A DNA stretch of 64,000 nucleotides from JAAYBQ01 sp035403465 (GTDB lineage: Bacteria; Spirochaetota; UBA4802; UBA5550), in NCBI GenBank assembly GCA_035403465.1, contig DAONFG010000004.1:1-64000 (forward strand), given 5' to 3'. The position numbers were made by a program, and so were the translations under genes. Within the stretch, counting starts at the first letter, position 1. Each line of letters begins with the position of its first letter. This document shows positions 17,697 through 26,365 of the stretch, piece after piece. The notes beneath the pieces were generated by a model. That model saw only the letters and a list, made by a program, of their open reading frames with translations, was not told the DNA's origin and searched no databases.

Positions 17697-18296
17697 TCAG
17701 TTCTCCATTTTCATTGTGGTTTCAAGAACCTTTATCTCGGTGTTCAGGTCAAGGACGTCATTCTCAAGGAGATTGTGGAGCTGCTTTTTATACGTCTCGT
17801 CTATTGAGGCAAGCGTTTCCTCTACTTTCTTCAGTGAGGCGCCAACCTCGGTTGATTTCTCCTTCGCAACGGAGAGCTGAACATACCGGTTAACAATCTT
17901 CTCGGTTGTATCAAGGTAATAGTTTATGAACTGTTTTGCTTTCCTCAGGTCATCGGGATTTTTCCTGATGTAATCGAATATCTCCGCGCCTGTTTTACAG
18001 ATATCCTGTATCTGTTTTGCCACGTCATTGGATGTAATTTTCAGTGTAAGGTTGCGTATGTTGCGGAGCTTTTCAATCCCCTGCCTAACAGTCTTTTCTG
18101 CCTCGATGTCTGCGAACTGGAAACCCGCGGCCTTTTTTACCCTGCGGTCCTGGACTGCCCTGATCACCCGCCATGAAACAATATACATTATGATCCATAT
18201 GAGTAGAGCAAGAATGATCTTGTGGTAAATAAAGTCATAAAAAATATATGAAGAAGCGGTTCCCACTGCCAGAGAAAGGAAAAAGCGAAGTATCAT
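17697..18296 (-). CDS. XpaC-family membrane protein
   Basis: 199 residues: two hydrophobic segments (about 1-22 and 26-45) and a cytoplasmic helical domain with coiled-coil heptads (about 70-199). This matches the XpaC family (5-bromo-4-chloroindolyl phosphate hydrolysis protein), encoded next to TelA/YaaN in many bacteria; the biochemical role is unknown. It reads towards the TelA gene about 425 bp downstream, and the pair is separated and flanked by copies of the dispersed repeat. Despite the family name there is no phosphatase motif. Confidence 0.75.
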   Translation of the reverse strand: MILRFFLSLAVGTASSYIFYDFIYHKIILALLIWIIMYIVSWRVIRAVQDRRVKKAAGFQFADIEAEKTVRQGIEKLRNIRNLTLKITSNDVAKQIQDICKTGAEIFDYIRKNPDDLRKAKQFINYYLDTTEKIVNRYVQLSVAKEKSTEVGASLKKVEETLASIDETYKKQLHNLLENDVLDLNTEIKVLETTMKMEN

Positions 18297-18523
18297 TAAA
18301 GGTCCCCTTGAATTTTATTTATCTGCCCGGACAATCCGTTAAAAAACAGGAATCATCGTTATTTTCCCACCGCCATCGGGCATGCGCACTGAGCGGAGCT
18401 GATGAATTCTGAATGTAAATGTTTTAAACACTAAGGGTATATATGTTTAAAATAATCTAAATCGGTTACAAAATCAACATAATAATTATGCAGCGGTTTA
18501 CAATTGATTTACTATACATAATA

Positions 18524-18741
18524 TCACTGCGAGGCATGAAGGCAGGCAATATAGAAACATCGCTTCTACAGGATGTAGTGATGCCGCGTAGGACACGGAT
18601 GTCCGTGAGCGGCCTGTTTCGAGCTTACAGGCTGCCATCGTGGCAGCACTGCAGTGACAGTCTGTTTTGGAAACACCTGTTTATTGGATCAGAATACATT
18701 TCTTCCTGAACAGATTGCTTCACCATGTTCGCAATGACAGG
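18524..18741. repeat. Dispersed MITE-like repeat, copy B (complete)
   Basis: 218 bp from TCACTGCGAGG to GCAATGACAGG, same orientation as copy A. It is the only uninterrupted long copy in the window and defines the element: inverted ends, two inner palindromes and no reading frame. With copy A it brackets the xpaC-like gene as direct repeats. Confidence 0.75.
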
Positions 18742-18844
18742 TGAATTCAATTCATATTTTTTTTACGGTGAGCAGGGCAGAGCCAATGCATAAATGGGAA
18801 CTTTGAACTTGCTTAAAACTTTAAGCGCCGGTTCGGAGACAAGT

Positions 18845-19378
18845 CTATTGTTTTGAGATTATTGAAATAATGAGTTTGCTGACTTCGGGAAGCACCTGGT
18901 TTATTTTTTCTGATTCCTCTGATGTAAAGTTCGAAAGAACGTGGTCCGCTACTTCCATTTGCGGATTTTCAGGCCGGCCCACACCGAAACGGATCCTGTG
19001 AAAATCGGCTGAACCTGTTTCTGCGATAATTGACCTGAGCCCGTTGTGTCCTTTGTGCCCTCCGCCGGTTTTTGTCCTGATCTCACCGAATGGGAGCTCG
19101 ATTTCATCATGGACTGTTATCAGACCGGAATGTTCTGTCCGGTAAAAGTCCATTGCCTTCTTCACGGCCTGGCCGCTGAGGTTCATAAATGTCTGGGGAA
19201 AGAGCAGAAGTGCGTCATGTCCGGCTACACTTCCGGTCCCGCATTCAGACAGAAAATTTTTTTTGTTTATACTGATGCCTGTCTCACGGGCAAAGAATTG
19301 ACCTGCGATGAAACCTATGTTATGCCTTGTGTGGCTGTATTTTTTACCGGGATTACCGAGAAATGCAAGTATGATCAT
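18845..19378 (-). CDS. pth: Peptidyl-tRNA hydrolase
   Basis: 177 residues. It cleaves the ester bond of peptidyl-tRNA released from stalled ribosomes. Catalytic and substrate residues are present: N9 (GNPG), H19 (TRHNIGF), Asp in TVHDEIELPFG and Asn in GGHKGHNGLRSI. Length is slightly short but normal. It lies 15 bases downstream of the STAS gene on the same strand, so the two are probably cotranscribed. Confidence 0.96.
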   Translation of the reverse strand: MIILAFLGNPGKKYSHTRHNIGFIAGQFFARETGISINKKNFLSECGTGSVAGHDALLLFPQTFMNLSGQAVKKAMDFYRTEHSGLITVHDEIELPFGEIRTKTGGGHKGHNGLRSIIAETGSADFHRIRFGVGRPENPQMEVADHVLSNFTSEESEKINQVLPEVSKLIISIISKQ

Positions 19379-19393
19379 TTTGGGCGGAAACTG

Positions 19394-19738
19394 TCATTTA
19401 CAGCTGAGAGTGGAGGTTGCTTCGTCAAGGCTGCTGAAAATTCTGATACGTTTATCAAGACCGGTTATCTTGAACATCTGCATTATATCGGGGTTGATAT
19501 TCAGGAGAGCAAAATTGCGGCTGTTTTTTTCGGATTTTGTAAAGTACACAACTATGATGCCTAGAGATGAGCTGTCTATGAATGTCAGTTCAGAAAGGTC
19601 AATGAGTATATGGTCTTTTTTTTCAACGTGTTTGTTAACCAGGGTTTCAAATGGTGATATATTTTCTATAGAGAGTGTCCCCTTTATGTTAATAACAATA
19701 AAGTTATCTTTCTGTTCCGATGTAACTTTCATTCTCAT
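19394..19738 (-). CDS. STAS-domain anti-sigma factor antagonist
   Basis: 114 residues from ATG 19738 (a second ATG lies two codons later; the longer frame to 19810 has no better start). Single STAS domain: GTLSIENISPFET, then LIDLSELTFIDSSSLGIIV with the serine that partner kinases phosphorylate in SpoIIAA/RsbV-type proteins. Such proteins bind anti-sigma kinases when unphosphorylated. No kinase or phosphatase gene is adjacent, so its partner must be encoded elsewhere. Cotranscribed with pth by spacing. Confidence 0.8.
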   Translation of the reverse strand: MRMKVTSEQKDNFIVINIKGTLSIENISPFETLVNKHVEKKDHILIDLSELTFIDSSSLGIIVVYFTKSEKNSRNFALLNINPDIMQMFKITGLDKRIRIFSSLDEATSTLSCK

Positions 19739-20120
19739 ACCATTCAGTGGTGCATTTTTATTTTTATATCGGCATATCAGATAGTAAAATTTAACCCGGT
19801 TTTGAAGCAAAACGTATTATTTTGTCAAATAGTCCGAAACCATACTATGTTTAATATAGTGAATATTATCAAATATTAAAAGCATAATTGGGCTAAAAGC
19901 AAAAAAAAAGAGATAATGACTTTAAAAAGAGCAGGTATGCATAGTTGGTGCGCATCATAAGTGCGGATCGGGCCGGAATACTGCTGTCAATAATATTTAG
20001 AATGACAGGAGATGTTCTTTCAGGAGTAACAATTCTTAACAAAATATTAAAGTTGACATCCATGTGTGCGGGTCAAAACTGACTATACGGTTAATATAAA
20101 TAATTTTACGGGGCAATCAT
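19739..20120. other. Divergent intergenic region
   Basis: 382 bp between the minus-strand STAS gene and the plus-strand glycan operon, A+T-rich. A perfect TTGACA occurs at 20053-20058 facing the operon, but the nearest -10-like sequences (TATACG, TTAATA) are 25 or more bases away, so no promoter is claimed. Nothing else is seen. Confidence 0.4.
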
Positions 20121-20597
20121 ATGCCAAGAGCAAAGATATGGGGAATTCTGGCTGTGCTTTTATCAGCCGGTCTTTTTACATTCTCATTATATGCAGTGTT
20201 TTTTATAGCGGGTAATGATGTTTTAAAATCACTGCCGGTTGATCTTCATGAAATAAACACCCTTACCTATTATTCAGTTGCAGTACCTGTTGCGGCGAGT
20301 GCGCTGTTTGTGCTGTGTACCGGTTTCTGGATAGGCTGGGTTATTTTAAGTATAAAGGTGGTACCTCCGATGCCCGAGATTGTTGAAAAAAAAGATAATT
20401 CAAAGATAAAGGCGGTTTTTCTCTGCCTTATTACAGCTGCGCTTGCAGTTGTCCTTGTCTACGGCGTCTATGTCAGGAGTTTCTGGGCGCTTGCAGTTCC
20501 TGCACTTGTGATTTCCGCAGTTGTACTTGGTGCTGTATTCTGGGTGGGACTGGCTATTATAACCACAAGGTCCACTCTCCCGACTAACGGGAAATAA
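20121..20597 (+). CDS. Four-helix integral membrane protein, unknown
   Basis: 158 residues with four hydrophobic segments (about 6-30, 48-78, 95-112, 118-145) separated by short loops; one cytosol-type loop is charged (EIVEKKDNSKIK). No family recognised. It heads a tight operon: 21 bases to the first glycosyltransferase, then overlapping genes. That suggests a membrane accessory of glycan or glycolipid synthesis, by context only. Confidence 0.65.
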   Translation: MPRAKIWGILAVLLSAGLFTFSLYAVFFIAGNDVLKSLPVDLHEINTLTYYSVAVPVAASALFVLCTGFWIGWVILSIKVVPPMPEIVEKKDNSKIKAVFLCLITAALAVVLVYGVYVRSFWALAVPALVISAVVLGAVFWVGLAIITTRSTLPTNGK

Positions 20598-20618
20598 ACG
20601 CTGACTACAGGACCTGTC

Positions 20619-21863
20619 ATGAAAGTCCTTATTTGCGGATACAGGGGGAATCCATATTGCGGCGGCCAGGGAATTTACATATATAACCTGTCCAGGGAGC
20701 TTGCAAAACTGGGGGTCCGGGTCGACGTTATGGTCGGACCGCCTTATCCTGACCCGCTTGAAGAATGGGCTGCGGTCCACAAGATCGAGAACCTGAACAT
20801 CTGGTCTATTAAAACAAAAGACATCCCCATTGAAAAAGTGAAAAGGATCCTTGCCACGCCATGGAACTTTGCAGACTACGTGCTTACACGGCTGCACATG
20901 TTTCCGGAGATGGAGACCTTCAGTTTCAGGGCATTCTTTGCTCTGAAGAAAATACTTAAGACAAAACGCTACGACATCATACATGACATACAGTCCCTGG
21001 GATGGGCTACGGTTCCCATGAAGGGATACGGCATTCCCATCGTTTCAACGGTCCATCATCCGCTTACAAAGGACAGGGATGCCGACCTTGCAGGGAACCG
21101 CGGGCTGTGGGACAAGACAACCACGATACTCTTCTATCCCCTGGTGATGCAGGGCTTTGTCATACGAAGGATTAACAGGGTAATAACCTCTTTTACCGGG
21201 GGTGTGGACGAACTGCAGAAGGCTTTCCGCGTGAAAAGAAAAAATGTTTCTGTGGTTTTTAACGGCATGGATGTCGACATGTTCCAGAACACCGGCGAGA
21301 AGCGCGAGGAGAACGCACTGCTCTTTGTGGGAAACACCGAAGACAGCAAGAAGGGTCTGATCTATCTTTTCGAGGCTATGACCATGCTCCCTGAATATAT
21401 AACACTGACTATAGTTGACGACGGCCCGCCGAAGAAGCTAACTGCGGGTCACATGATAAAAAAGATGGGCCTTCAAAATCGAGTTAAGTTTACCGGCAAG
21501 CTTACATACGAACAGCTTGTCAGCATGTACAGCAGGAAGACCATACTGGTGATGTCCTCGCTTTTTGAAGGATTTGGGCTGCCTGCGGTTGAGGCAATGT
21601 CGTGTAAAACGCCGGTTGTTGTTACAACTGCAGGTTCACTTAAAGAGGTGGTAACACCGGAGTGTGGCATACTTGTTCCGCCTAAAGACCCCGGTGCGCT
21701 TAAGGACGCGATACTTAAACTTCTTGCTGACAAAAAACTCCGCGAAAAGATGGGAATAAACGGCAGGAAGCATGCGCTGGAAAACTTCTCGTGGCCGGTT
21801 GCGGCTAAGAACACGCTTGAGGTTTACAAAGATGTGATTGAAAAATACAGGAGGGGAAAATGA
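20619..21863 (+). CDS. GT4-family glycosyltransferase (first of a pair)
   Basis: 414 residues with the GT-B fold. The N-terminus RGNPYCGGQGIYIYNLSREL carries the glycine-rich acceptor loop. The C-terminal donor domain has LLFVGNTEDSKKGL and the sugar-nucleotide motif SLFEGFGLPAVEAMSC (E-x7-E). Predicted retaining transferase using a nucleotide sugar on the cytoplasmic side of the membrane; donor and acceptor are unknown. Its TGA overlaps the next start (ATGA). The next gene is a clear paralogue. Confidence 0.88.
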   Translation: MKVLICGYRGNPYCGGQGIYIYNLSRELAKLGVRVDVMVGPPYPDPLEEWAAVHKIENLNIWSIKTKDIPIEKVKRILATPWNFADYVLTRLHMFPEMETFSFRAFFALKKILKTKRYDIIHDIQSLGWATVPMKGYGIPIVSTVHHPLTKDRDADLAGNRGLWDKTTTILFYPLVMQGFVIRRINRVITSFTGGVDELQKAFRVKRKNVSVVFNGMDVDMFQNTGEKREENALLFVGNTEDSKKGLIYLFEAMTMLPEYITLTIVDDGPPKKLTAGHMIKKMGLQNRVKFTGKLTYEQLVSMYSRKTILVMSSLFEGFGLPAVEAMSCKTPVVVTTAGSLKEVVTPECGILVPPKDPGALKDAILKLLADKKLREKMGINGRKHALENFSWPVAAKNTLEVYKDVIEKYRRGK

Positions 21864-23098
21864 AGATATGCCTGCTTACATACAGGGGTAACCCCTACTG
21901 CGGCGGCCAGGGTATATATACCATGTTCATTGCCCGGGAACTTGTAAAGCTCGGGCACGAGGTCCATGTAATACAGGGCCCGCCATACTTCCCTCCAATG
22001 GAAGGCGTGCATATACATTACGTGAGCAACCACAACTACTTCAATAAAAAAACAGACTACATAAAGCCTCACAAACCGTTCGCGACCCTGAGTCCAATAA
22101 ACTTTTACGAGTTTGTTGCATCAAAGTTCGGAATATTCCCCGAGATTGAGGCCTTTTCTTTCAGGGCATACTTTAAACTCAGGGAGCTGCTTAAAGTTCA
22201 CAAGTTCGATATAATACACGACAACCAGAACCTGGGTTACGGGTTCCTGCTTATAAAGACTCTCGGTATTCCATTTATCTCGACTATACATCATCCACTG
22301 TCGATAGACAGGTCAACATGGTTCGAGTACCCCTCGGAGTTCAGCCTGAAAGTTAAACGCGTGTTATACTATCCGCTCATAATGCAGGGATTTGTGGCGC
22401 GCAGGCTTGACCATATAATTACGGTTTCGCACGATTCCGCCAGGGAGATAACTAAGGCATTCAGGATAAAACCCGGAAAGATGAGCGTGGTATATAACGG
22501 CATGGATACCGAATTTTTCAGGCCGCTTAAGAATGTGAAGAAGACCCCGGGGAGCGTGCTTTTTGTGGGAAATGTCGAGGACAGGAAAAAGGGTGTTGTC
22601 TATTTACTGAAAGCCCTGACACTTACGAAACACAAGGTAAACCTGACCGTGGTTGACGGCGGTGCGCCAAACAGGACCTATGTTACTAAATGGATTGATA
22701 ATTTCGGGCTCAATGACAGGATACATTTTACAGGAAAAATCCCCGGCGAAAAACTGCTGGAGCTTTATTCCAGGAACCAGATCGCTGTTTCACCATCGCT
22801 GTATGAAGGATTCGGATTTCCAGCTGCAGAGGCAATGGCGTGCGAACTTCCGCTCATAGCCTCGGACGGCGGTGCGCTCCCTGAGGTGGTGGGCGAGCAC
22901 ATGAAGACGGGATACACGGTCGAGGCCAGGGATCCGTTCGGCCTGGCAAAGGCCATAGATTATCTGATGGACCACCCTGAAGTACGGGAGAAGATGGGCA
23001 AGGCAGCGCGTAAACGGATTCAGAAGGTATTCACGTGGGAGAACGCGGCCGCAGAGATGGTGAAGGTGTACCAGGAGGTTATTGATGCTTACCGTTGA
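21860..23098 (+). CDS. GT4-family glycosyltransferase (paralogue)
   Basis: 412 residues collinear with the preceding enzyme: YRGNPYCGGQGIYTMFIAREL at the start, VLFVGNVEDRKKGVVYL and SLYEGFGFPAAEAMACELP in the donor domain. The shared, unusual N-terminus indicates tandem duplication followed by divergence, so two successive sugars may be added. It overlaps the upstream gene by 4 bases and the methyltransferase by 14 bases. Donor unknown. Confidence 0.88.
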   Translation: MKICLLTYRGNPYCGGQGIYTMFIARELVKLGHEVHVIQGPPYFPPMEGVHIHYVSNHNYFNKKTDYIKPHKPFATLSPINFYEFVASKFGIFPEIEAFSFRAYFKLRELLKVHKFDIIHDNQNLGYGFLLIKTLGIPFISTIHHPLSIDRSTWFEYPSEFSLKVKRVLYYPLIMQGFVARRLDHIITVSHDSAREITKAFRIKPGKMSVVYNGMDTEFFRPLKNVKKTPGSVLFVGNVEDRKKGVVYLLKALTLTKHKVNLTVVDGGAPNRTYVTKWIDNFGLNDRIHFTGKIPGEKLLELYSRNQIAVSPSLYEGFGFPAAEAMACELPLIASDGGALPEVVGEHMKTGYTVEARDPFGLAKAIDYLMDHPEVREKMGKAARKRIQKVFTWENAAAEMVKVYQEVIDAYR

Positions 23099-23789
23099 TT
23101 TTGACAGGCTTGCGGTGCAGGAGGGGAATGTCGTGCTCGACGCGGGCTGCGGATGGGGAAGGCACTCCGTTGAGTATATGAAGCGAGGCGCAAAAGTGTT
23201 CTGCCTTGATCTTGACCTGGACTCGCTCTACAAGACCAGGTACACGATTGCCAGCATGATGAAGAAGGGGGACGCGCCGGCAGAAAGCAGTTTCCTCTGC
23301 CACATAGGCGACACCCTGAACCTTCCGTTTAAAAATGATACATTTGACAGGATAATATGTTCCGAGGTCATGGAACATGTTAACGATGAGTTCCAGGCAT
23401 GCGCGGAACTGTCCCGTGTCCTGAAAAAGAACGGCCGCATTGCTATAACCGTTCCCACGTTCTTCAGCGAAATTATTTACGATGCCATAACCTACGAATA
23501 CTTCACGTCACCCGGCGGCCACGTGAGAAAATTTTTCCCTTCAGAACTGGCCGATATCATGCGGAAAAACGGCCTCGAGGTGTATGCCGTTGACTTCAAG
23601 CATTCATTCCATACTATATGGTGGATGATACGGGGAGTCGTGGGCCTGCACAATGCCGAGCACCCCATAACCAAGGGCTACCATAAGTTTCTTGTGCTGG
23701 GCCTTTCCTCGAAGTTCATGCGAAGATGCGAACGTTTCTGCAACTACTTCTTCCCGAAGAGCGTTATAATTTATGCGTGGAAGAGGTAG
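23085..23789 (+). CDS. Class I SAM-dependent methyltransferase
   Basis: 234 residues. SAM-binding motif I is VLDAGCGWGRHSVEY (about 18-32), with an acidic end of beta-2 (CLDLDLDSL). Motif IV is DRIICSEVMEHVND. The C-terminal third has aromatic and basic stretches. AGGAGG 6 bases before ATG 23085 fixes the start (an in-frame TTG precedes it). Last gene of the overlapping operon, it probably methylates the glycolipid or glycan made by the two GT4 enzymes. Confidence 0.85.
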   Translation: MLTVDFDRLAVQEGNVVLDAGCGWGRHSVEYMKRGAKVFCLDLDLDSLYKTRYTIASMMKKGDAPAESSFLCHIGDTLNLPFKNDTFDRIICSEVMEHVNDEFQACAELSRVLKKNGRIAITVPTFFSEIIYDAITYEYFTSPGGHVRKFFPSELADIMRKNGLEVYAVDFKHSFHTIWWMIRGVVGLHNAEHPITKGYHKFLVLGLSSKFMRRCERFCNYFFPKSVIIYAWKR

Positions 23790-23838
23790 GGATTGCATAT
23801 AGTTTATAAGAAATTTGTATAGATCAAAGGAGAATAGA

Positions 23839-24339
23839 ATGCAAATTTTTGATGCAAAAGGACCTTTTATTCTAAAGCCAAAAAAGCTAAAAAAAGGATT
23901 AATGTTAACTGAAGAAAGTCTCAATGAATTTTGGTATAGCATTGATGAACTAAGAAGCCAACGAGGTATATATGTTTTTGGAATGAGAGCAGGTAAAGGT
24001 TATACTCCTTGGTATGTAGGACAAACGAAACGTAGTTTTGAAAAAGAATGTTCTGATAGGCATAAATTACATATATATAATGAAATCATGGTTTCTAAAA
24101 AAGGAACACCCATTATGTTCTTTTTAGTTCAGAAGAACCAAAAAGGACCTCAAAATAATTCAATATTAAATCATGTTGAAAAATATTTTATTAATGTAGC
24201 ATTAGCAAAAAATCCAGATTTATTTAATGTTAAAGGAACCAAAAAACCTGAATGGTCAGTAACAGGTGTAATGAATGCATCTCAGGGTAGTTCTACTAAA
24301 GAATCACGGGGATTTAAAAAATTTATTGGTCTACAGTGA
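23839..24339 (+). CDS. GIY-YIG-like nuclease domain protein
   Basis: 166 residues from ATG 23839, with AGGAG 10 bases upstream. The GIY-YIG core is visible: RGIYVFGMRAG and, 14 residues on, WYVGQTKRSF; an acidic candidate lies in ILNHVEKYFIN. Such domains cut DNA with one metal ion. Here the domain is short and stand-alone, with no HTH or UvrC part. Codon use and base composition are markedly A+T-rich compared with the operon just upstream, so this gene marks the left edge of the accessory island. It is convergent with the minus-strand island operon. Confidence 0.65.
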   Translation: MQIFDAKGPFILKPKKLKKGLMLTEESLNEFWYSIDELRSQRGIYVFGMRAGKGYTPWYVGQTKRSFEKECSDRHKLHIYNEIMVSKKGTPIMFFLVQKNQKGPQNNSILNHVEKYFINVALAKNPDLFNVKGTKKPEWSVTGVMNASQGSSTKESRGFKKFIGLQ

Positions 24340-24364
24340 TAAATTTTAATAGAACGTTAGTGTT

Positions 24365-25876
24365 TTATTTTGCCCCTGCTTTTTTAAGAATATTAATAGC
24401 CTCTGGACAAATCATATCACCTTTATTGTCTTTTGCTTCAGCTTCGCTATTGTTAAATTTTATTAGTTGTAGTATTGTTATTTTACCAAAATAACCCATA
24501 GTAATTTTAGAGTTTACATTAGCTCCTTTTTTTATAAGAAGTCTCATAATTTCTAGTTTATTCTTTTGTAGTTTGATGTTATCACGGTTTTGGGGTATTG
24601 ACAAGAAAAGTGCAGTAACACCATCTCTATCAGCATAATTAACATTGATTTTTTTAGTTAATAAAAATTTTACTATTTCTAAACTTCCATTCGTTGAGGC
24701 ATACATTAATGGTGTTCGGTTTGAATCATTTTTATAATTCAAATCTGCACCTCTTTTTAAATACTGCTTAACTTTTTCTAAATTACCATTTTCACATGCT
24801 CTTATGAAGTTCATATTGATTTCTTCATCTGTATATTCAATATTTGTATCATCAAAATTTTCTGGATCAAATACGATTTTACCTGTTCTATCTATCAGAT
24901 AAATTAGACTGCCAAGCTGGACATAGGTATATGATCCGTAAAACTCAGACGCATTGTCAAATTGAGGTTTAATAACGATTTTTCCTGTTTTATCAATATA
25001 TCCCCATTTACCTTCTGAATTTTTGATTTTTGCAAGTCCACCGTCCGTTGTTGTGAATGCAATCGCCATATCATATTGAGGTTTTATAATTTCTTCGCCT
25101 TTCTTATTTATGTGTCCCCATTTACCTTCTGAATTACACACGGCAGCTAGGTCATCCCAAAATGGGGTGGCCTCAGAAAAGGTTGGATTAATAATAAACT
25201 TATTATCTGTATTAATATATCCCCATTTTCCGTTAATTTTTACAGCTGCTAAAATTAAATCTGATTTGTTAGGATATTCCTTATCTATAAAAGAATTCGC
25301 TTCTTCATAAACAGGTTTAATTACAATTTTACCTTTGTAATCTATAAATCCATATTGATTATCAATTTTCATTACTGCCATATTATATGAAAAACTACCG
25401 ACTTCATCATAGATTGGTTCAATGACTGTTATACCGTTTAAATTTATAAAACCCCATTTACCATTAATTTTAACAGCTATTCTTTTCTCTCTGTATGCAC
25501 CTATGTCATCATAGATTGGTTCAATTACTGTTTCACCTTTTGTGTTTATTAAACCATAAGATCCATTATACTTTATTACAGCCAGATTATCTTTAAAACT
25601 ATAAGCTTCTTCATAGATTGCCTGGATAACCATTGTACCTGTAGTATCAATATATCCCCATTTATTCTCAGCAGTACATACGACCATTAAACCTTCAGAC
25701 CATGTATTTCCAATTTTGATAAACTGTGGTTTTACTGCGATCCTTAATGATTCATCAACAAATCCAGCGTGAGTTCCTATTTGAATAGGATATAATTTTG
25801 TTGTTTGAGCCATTAACATTGAATTAAATAAAACAGCGATAATTAAAGCAGATATGATGTTTCTTATTGCATACAT
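24365..25876 (-). CDS. Secreted WG-repeat protein with C-terminal ankyrin repeats
   Basis: 503 residues. A signal peptide (MYAIRNIISALIIAVLFNSMLMAQ) is followed by seven clear WG repeats (KWGYIDTTG, SYGLINTKG, KWGFINLNG, QYGFIDYKG, KWGYINTDN, KWGHINKKG, KWGYIDKTG) plus weaker ones at each end, up to about residue 335. The C-terminal third has ankyrin repeats (NRTPLMYASTNGSLEIVKFLL, DGVTALFLS). Both are protein-binding modules, and no enzyme motif is present. Strongly A+T-rich. It is the last gene after the KAP NTPase and two zinc-ribbon genes on the same strand, with a 97-base gap to the nearest. Confidence 0.85.
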   Translation of the reverse strand: MYAIRNIISALIIAVLFNSMLMAQTTKLYPIQIGTHAGFVDESLRIAVKPQFIKIGNTWSEGLMVVCTAENKWGYIDTTGTMVIQAIYEEAYSFKDNLAVIKYNGSYGLINTKGETVIEPIYDDIGAYREKRIAVKINGKWGFINLNGITVIEPIYDEVGSFSYNMAVMKIDNQYGFIDYKGKIVIKPVYEEANSFIDKEYPNKSDLILAAVKINGKWGYINTDNKFIINPTFSEATPFWDDLAAVCNSEGKWGHINKKGEEIIKPQYDMAIAFTTTDGGLAKIKNSEGKWGYIDKTGKIVIKPQFDNASEFYGSYTYVQLGSLIYLIDRTGKIVFDPENFDDTNIEYTDEEINMNFIRACENGNLEKVKQYLKRGADLNYKNDSNRTPLMYASTNGSLEIVKFLLTKKINVNYADRDGVTALFLSIPQNRDNIKLQKNKLEIMRLLIKKGANVNSKITMGYFGKITILQLIKFNNSEAEAKDNKGDMICPEAINILKKAGAK

Positions 25877-25973
25877 TTATATACCTCAAGGAATAAGGAA
25901 GATAACAATTAAAATATTAAATTATTGCTCATAACATAGTAAATAACTTCCTATGTTATTCTGTCAGTGTACC

Positions 25974-26144
25974 TTATATCTTTTTATATTTTGCCTTTTT
26001 GCAATTTTTGCATGTTGTAGCTTCTCCTCTACTTCCCGCTTTATTATTATTTCCTCTACAGCTTGAATTTGTGCAGCCTTCATCACCGCAACTGGGACAT
26101 CTGTATACTGTACTCGTAGATTTTCCACAATGTGGACATTGCAT
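25974..26144 (-). CDS. 56-residue zinc-ribbon protein
   Basis: ATG 26144 with AAGGAG upstream; TAA at 25976-25974. Nine cysteines and one histidine in 56 residues: CPHC near the N-terminus, CPSC, then GCTNSSC, and a final CKNC before a basic tail (KKAKYKKI). This pattern suggests two zinc ribbons and a nucleic-acid-binding or adaptor role. It lies 20 bases after the other small cysteine-rich gene. The spacing, ribosome-binding site and cysteine pattern make it a confident gene despite its size. Confidence 0.75.
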   Translation of the reverse strand: MQCPHCGKSTSTVYRCPSCGDEGCTNSSCRGNNNKAGSRGEATTCKNCKKAKYKKI

Positions 26145-26164
26145 ATTGAACACTCCTTTTTATA

Positions 26165-26329
26165 TTATTTTTTAGGTTTTAGCTTATTGTATGTGCCACA
26201 AAAAGGGCACTTATTACTAGCTTTATATGTTCCATTCTTCTTTTCACAATTCTTACAGAAAGTTCTATTACATGCTTCGCAATATAACCAGTTTGAGCCG
26301 CTGTAATGACACACAGGACAAGTTGCCAT
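26165..26329 (-). CDS. 54-residue zinc-ribbon protein
   Basis: ATG 26329 with GGGGTG upstream; TAA at 26167-26165. Four CxxC pairs: CPVC, CEAC, CKNC and CPFC, with a basic C-terminus (KLKPKK). It is related in layout, but not obviously in sequence, to the next gene. It begins 36 bases after the KAP NTPase stop and ends 20 bases before the next start, so the three genes form one transcript. Probably a two-zinc adaptor or nucleic-acid binder. Confidence 0.75.
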   Translation of the reverse strand: MATCPVCHYSGSNWLYCEACNRTFCKNCEKKNGTYKASNKCPFCGTYNKLKPKK

Positions 26330-26365
26330 GTTTCACCCCTTAATATTGAATTTAATTATTTATTT

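Noticed and set aside
20053..20058. TTGACA as promoter of the glycan operon
   Set aside because: No acceptable -10 within 16-19 bases.
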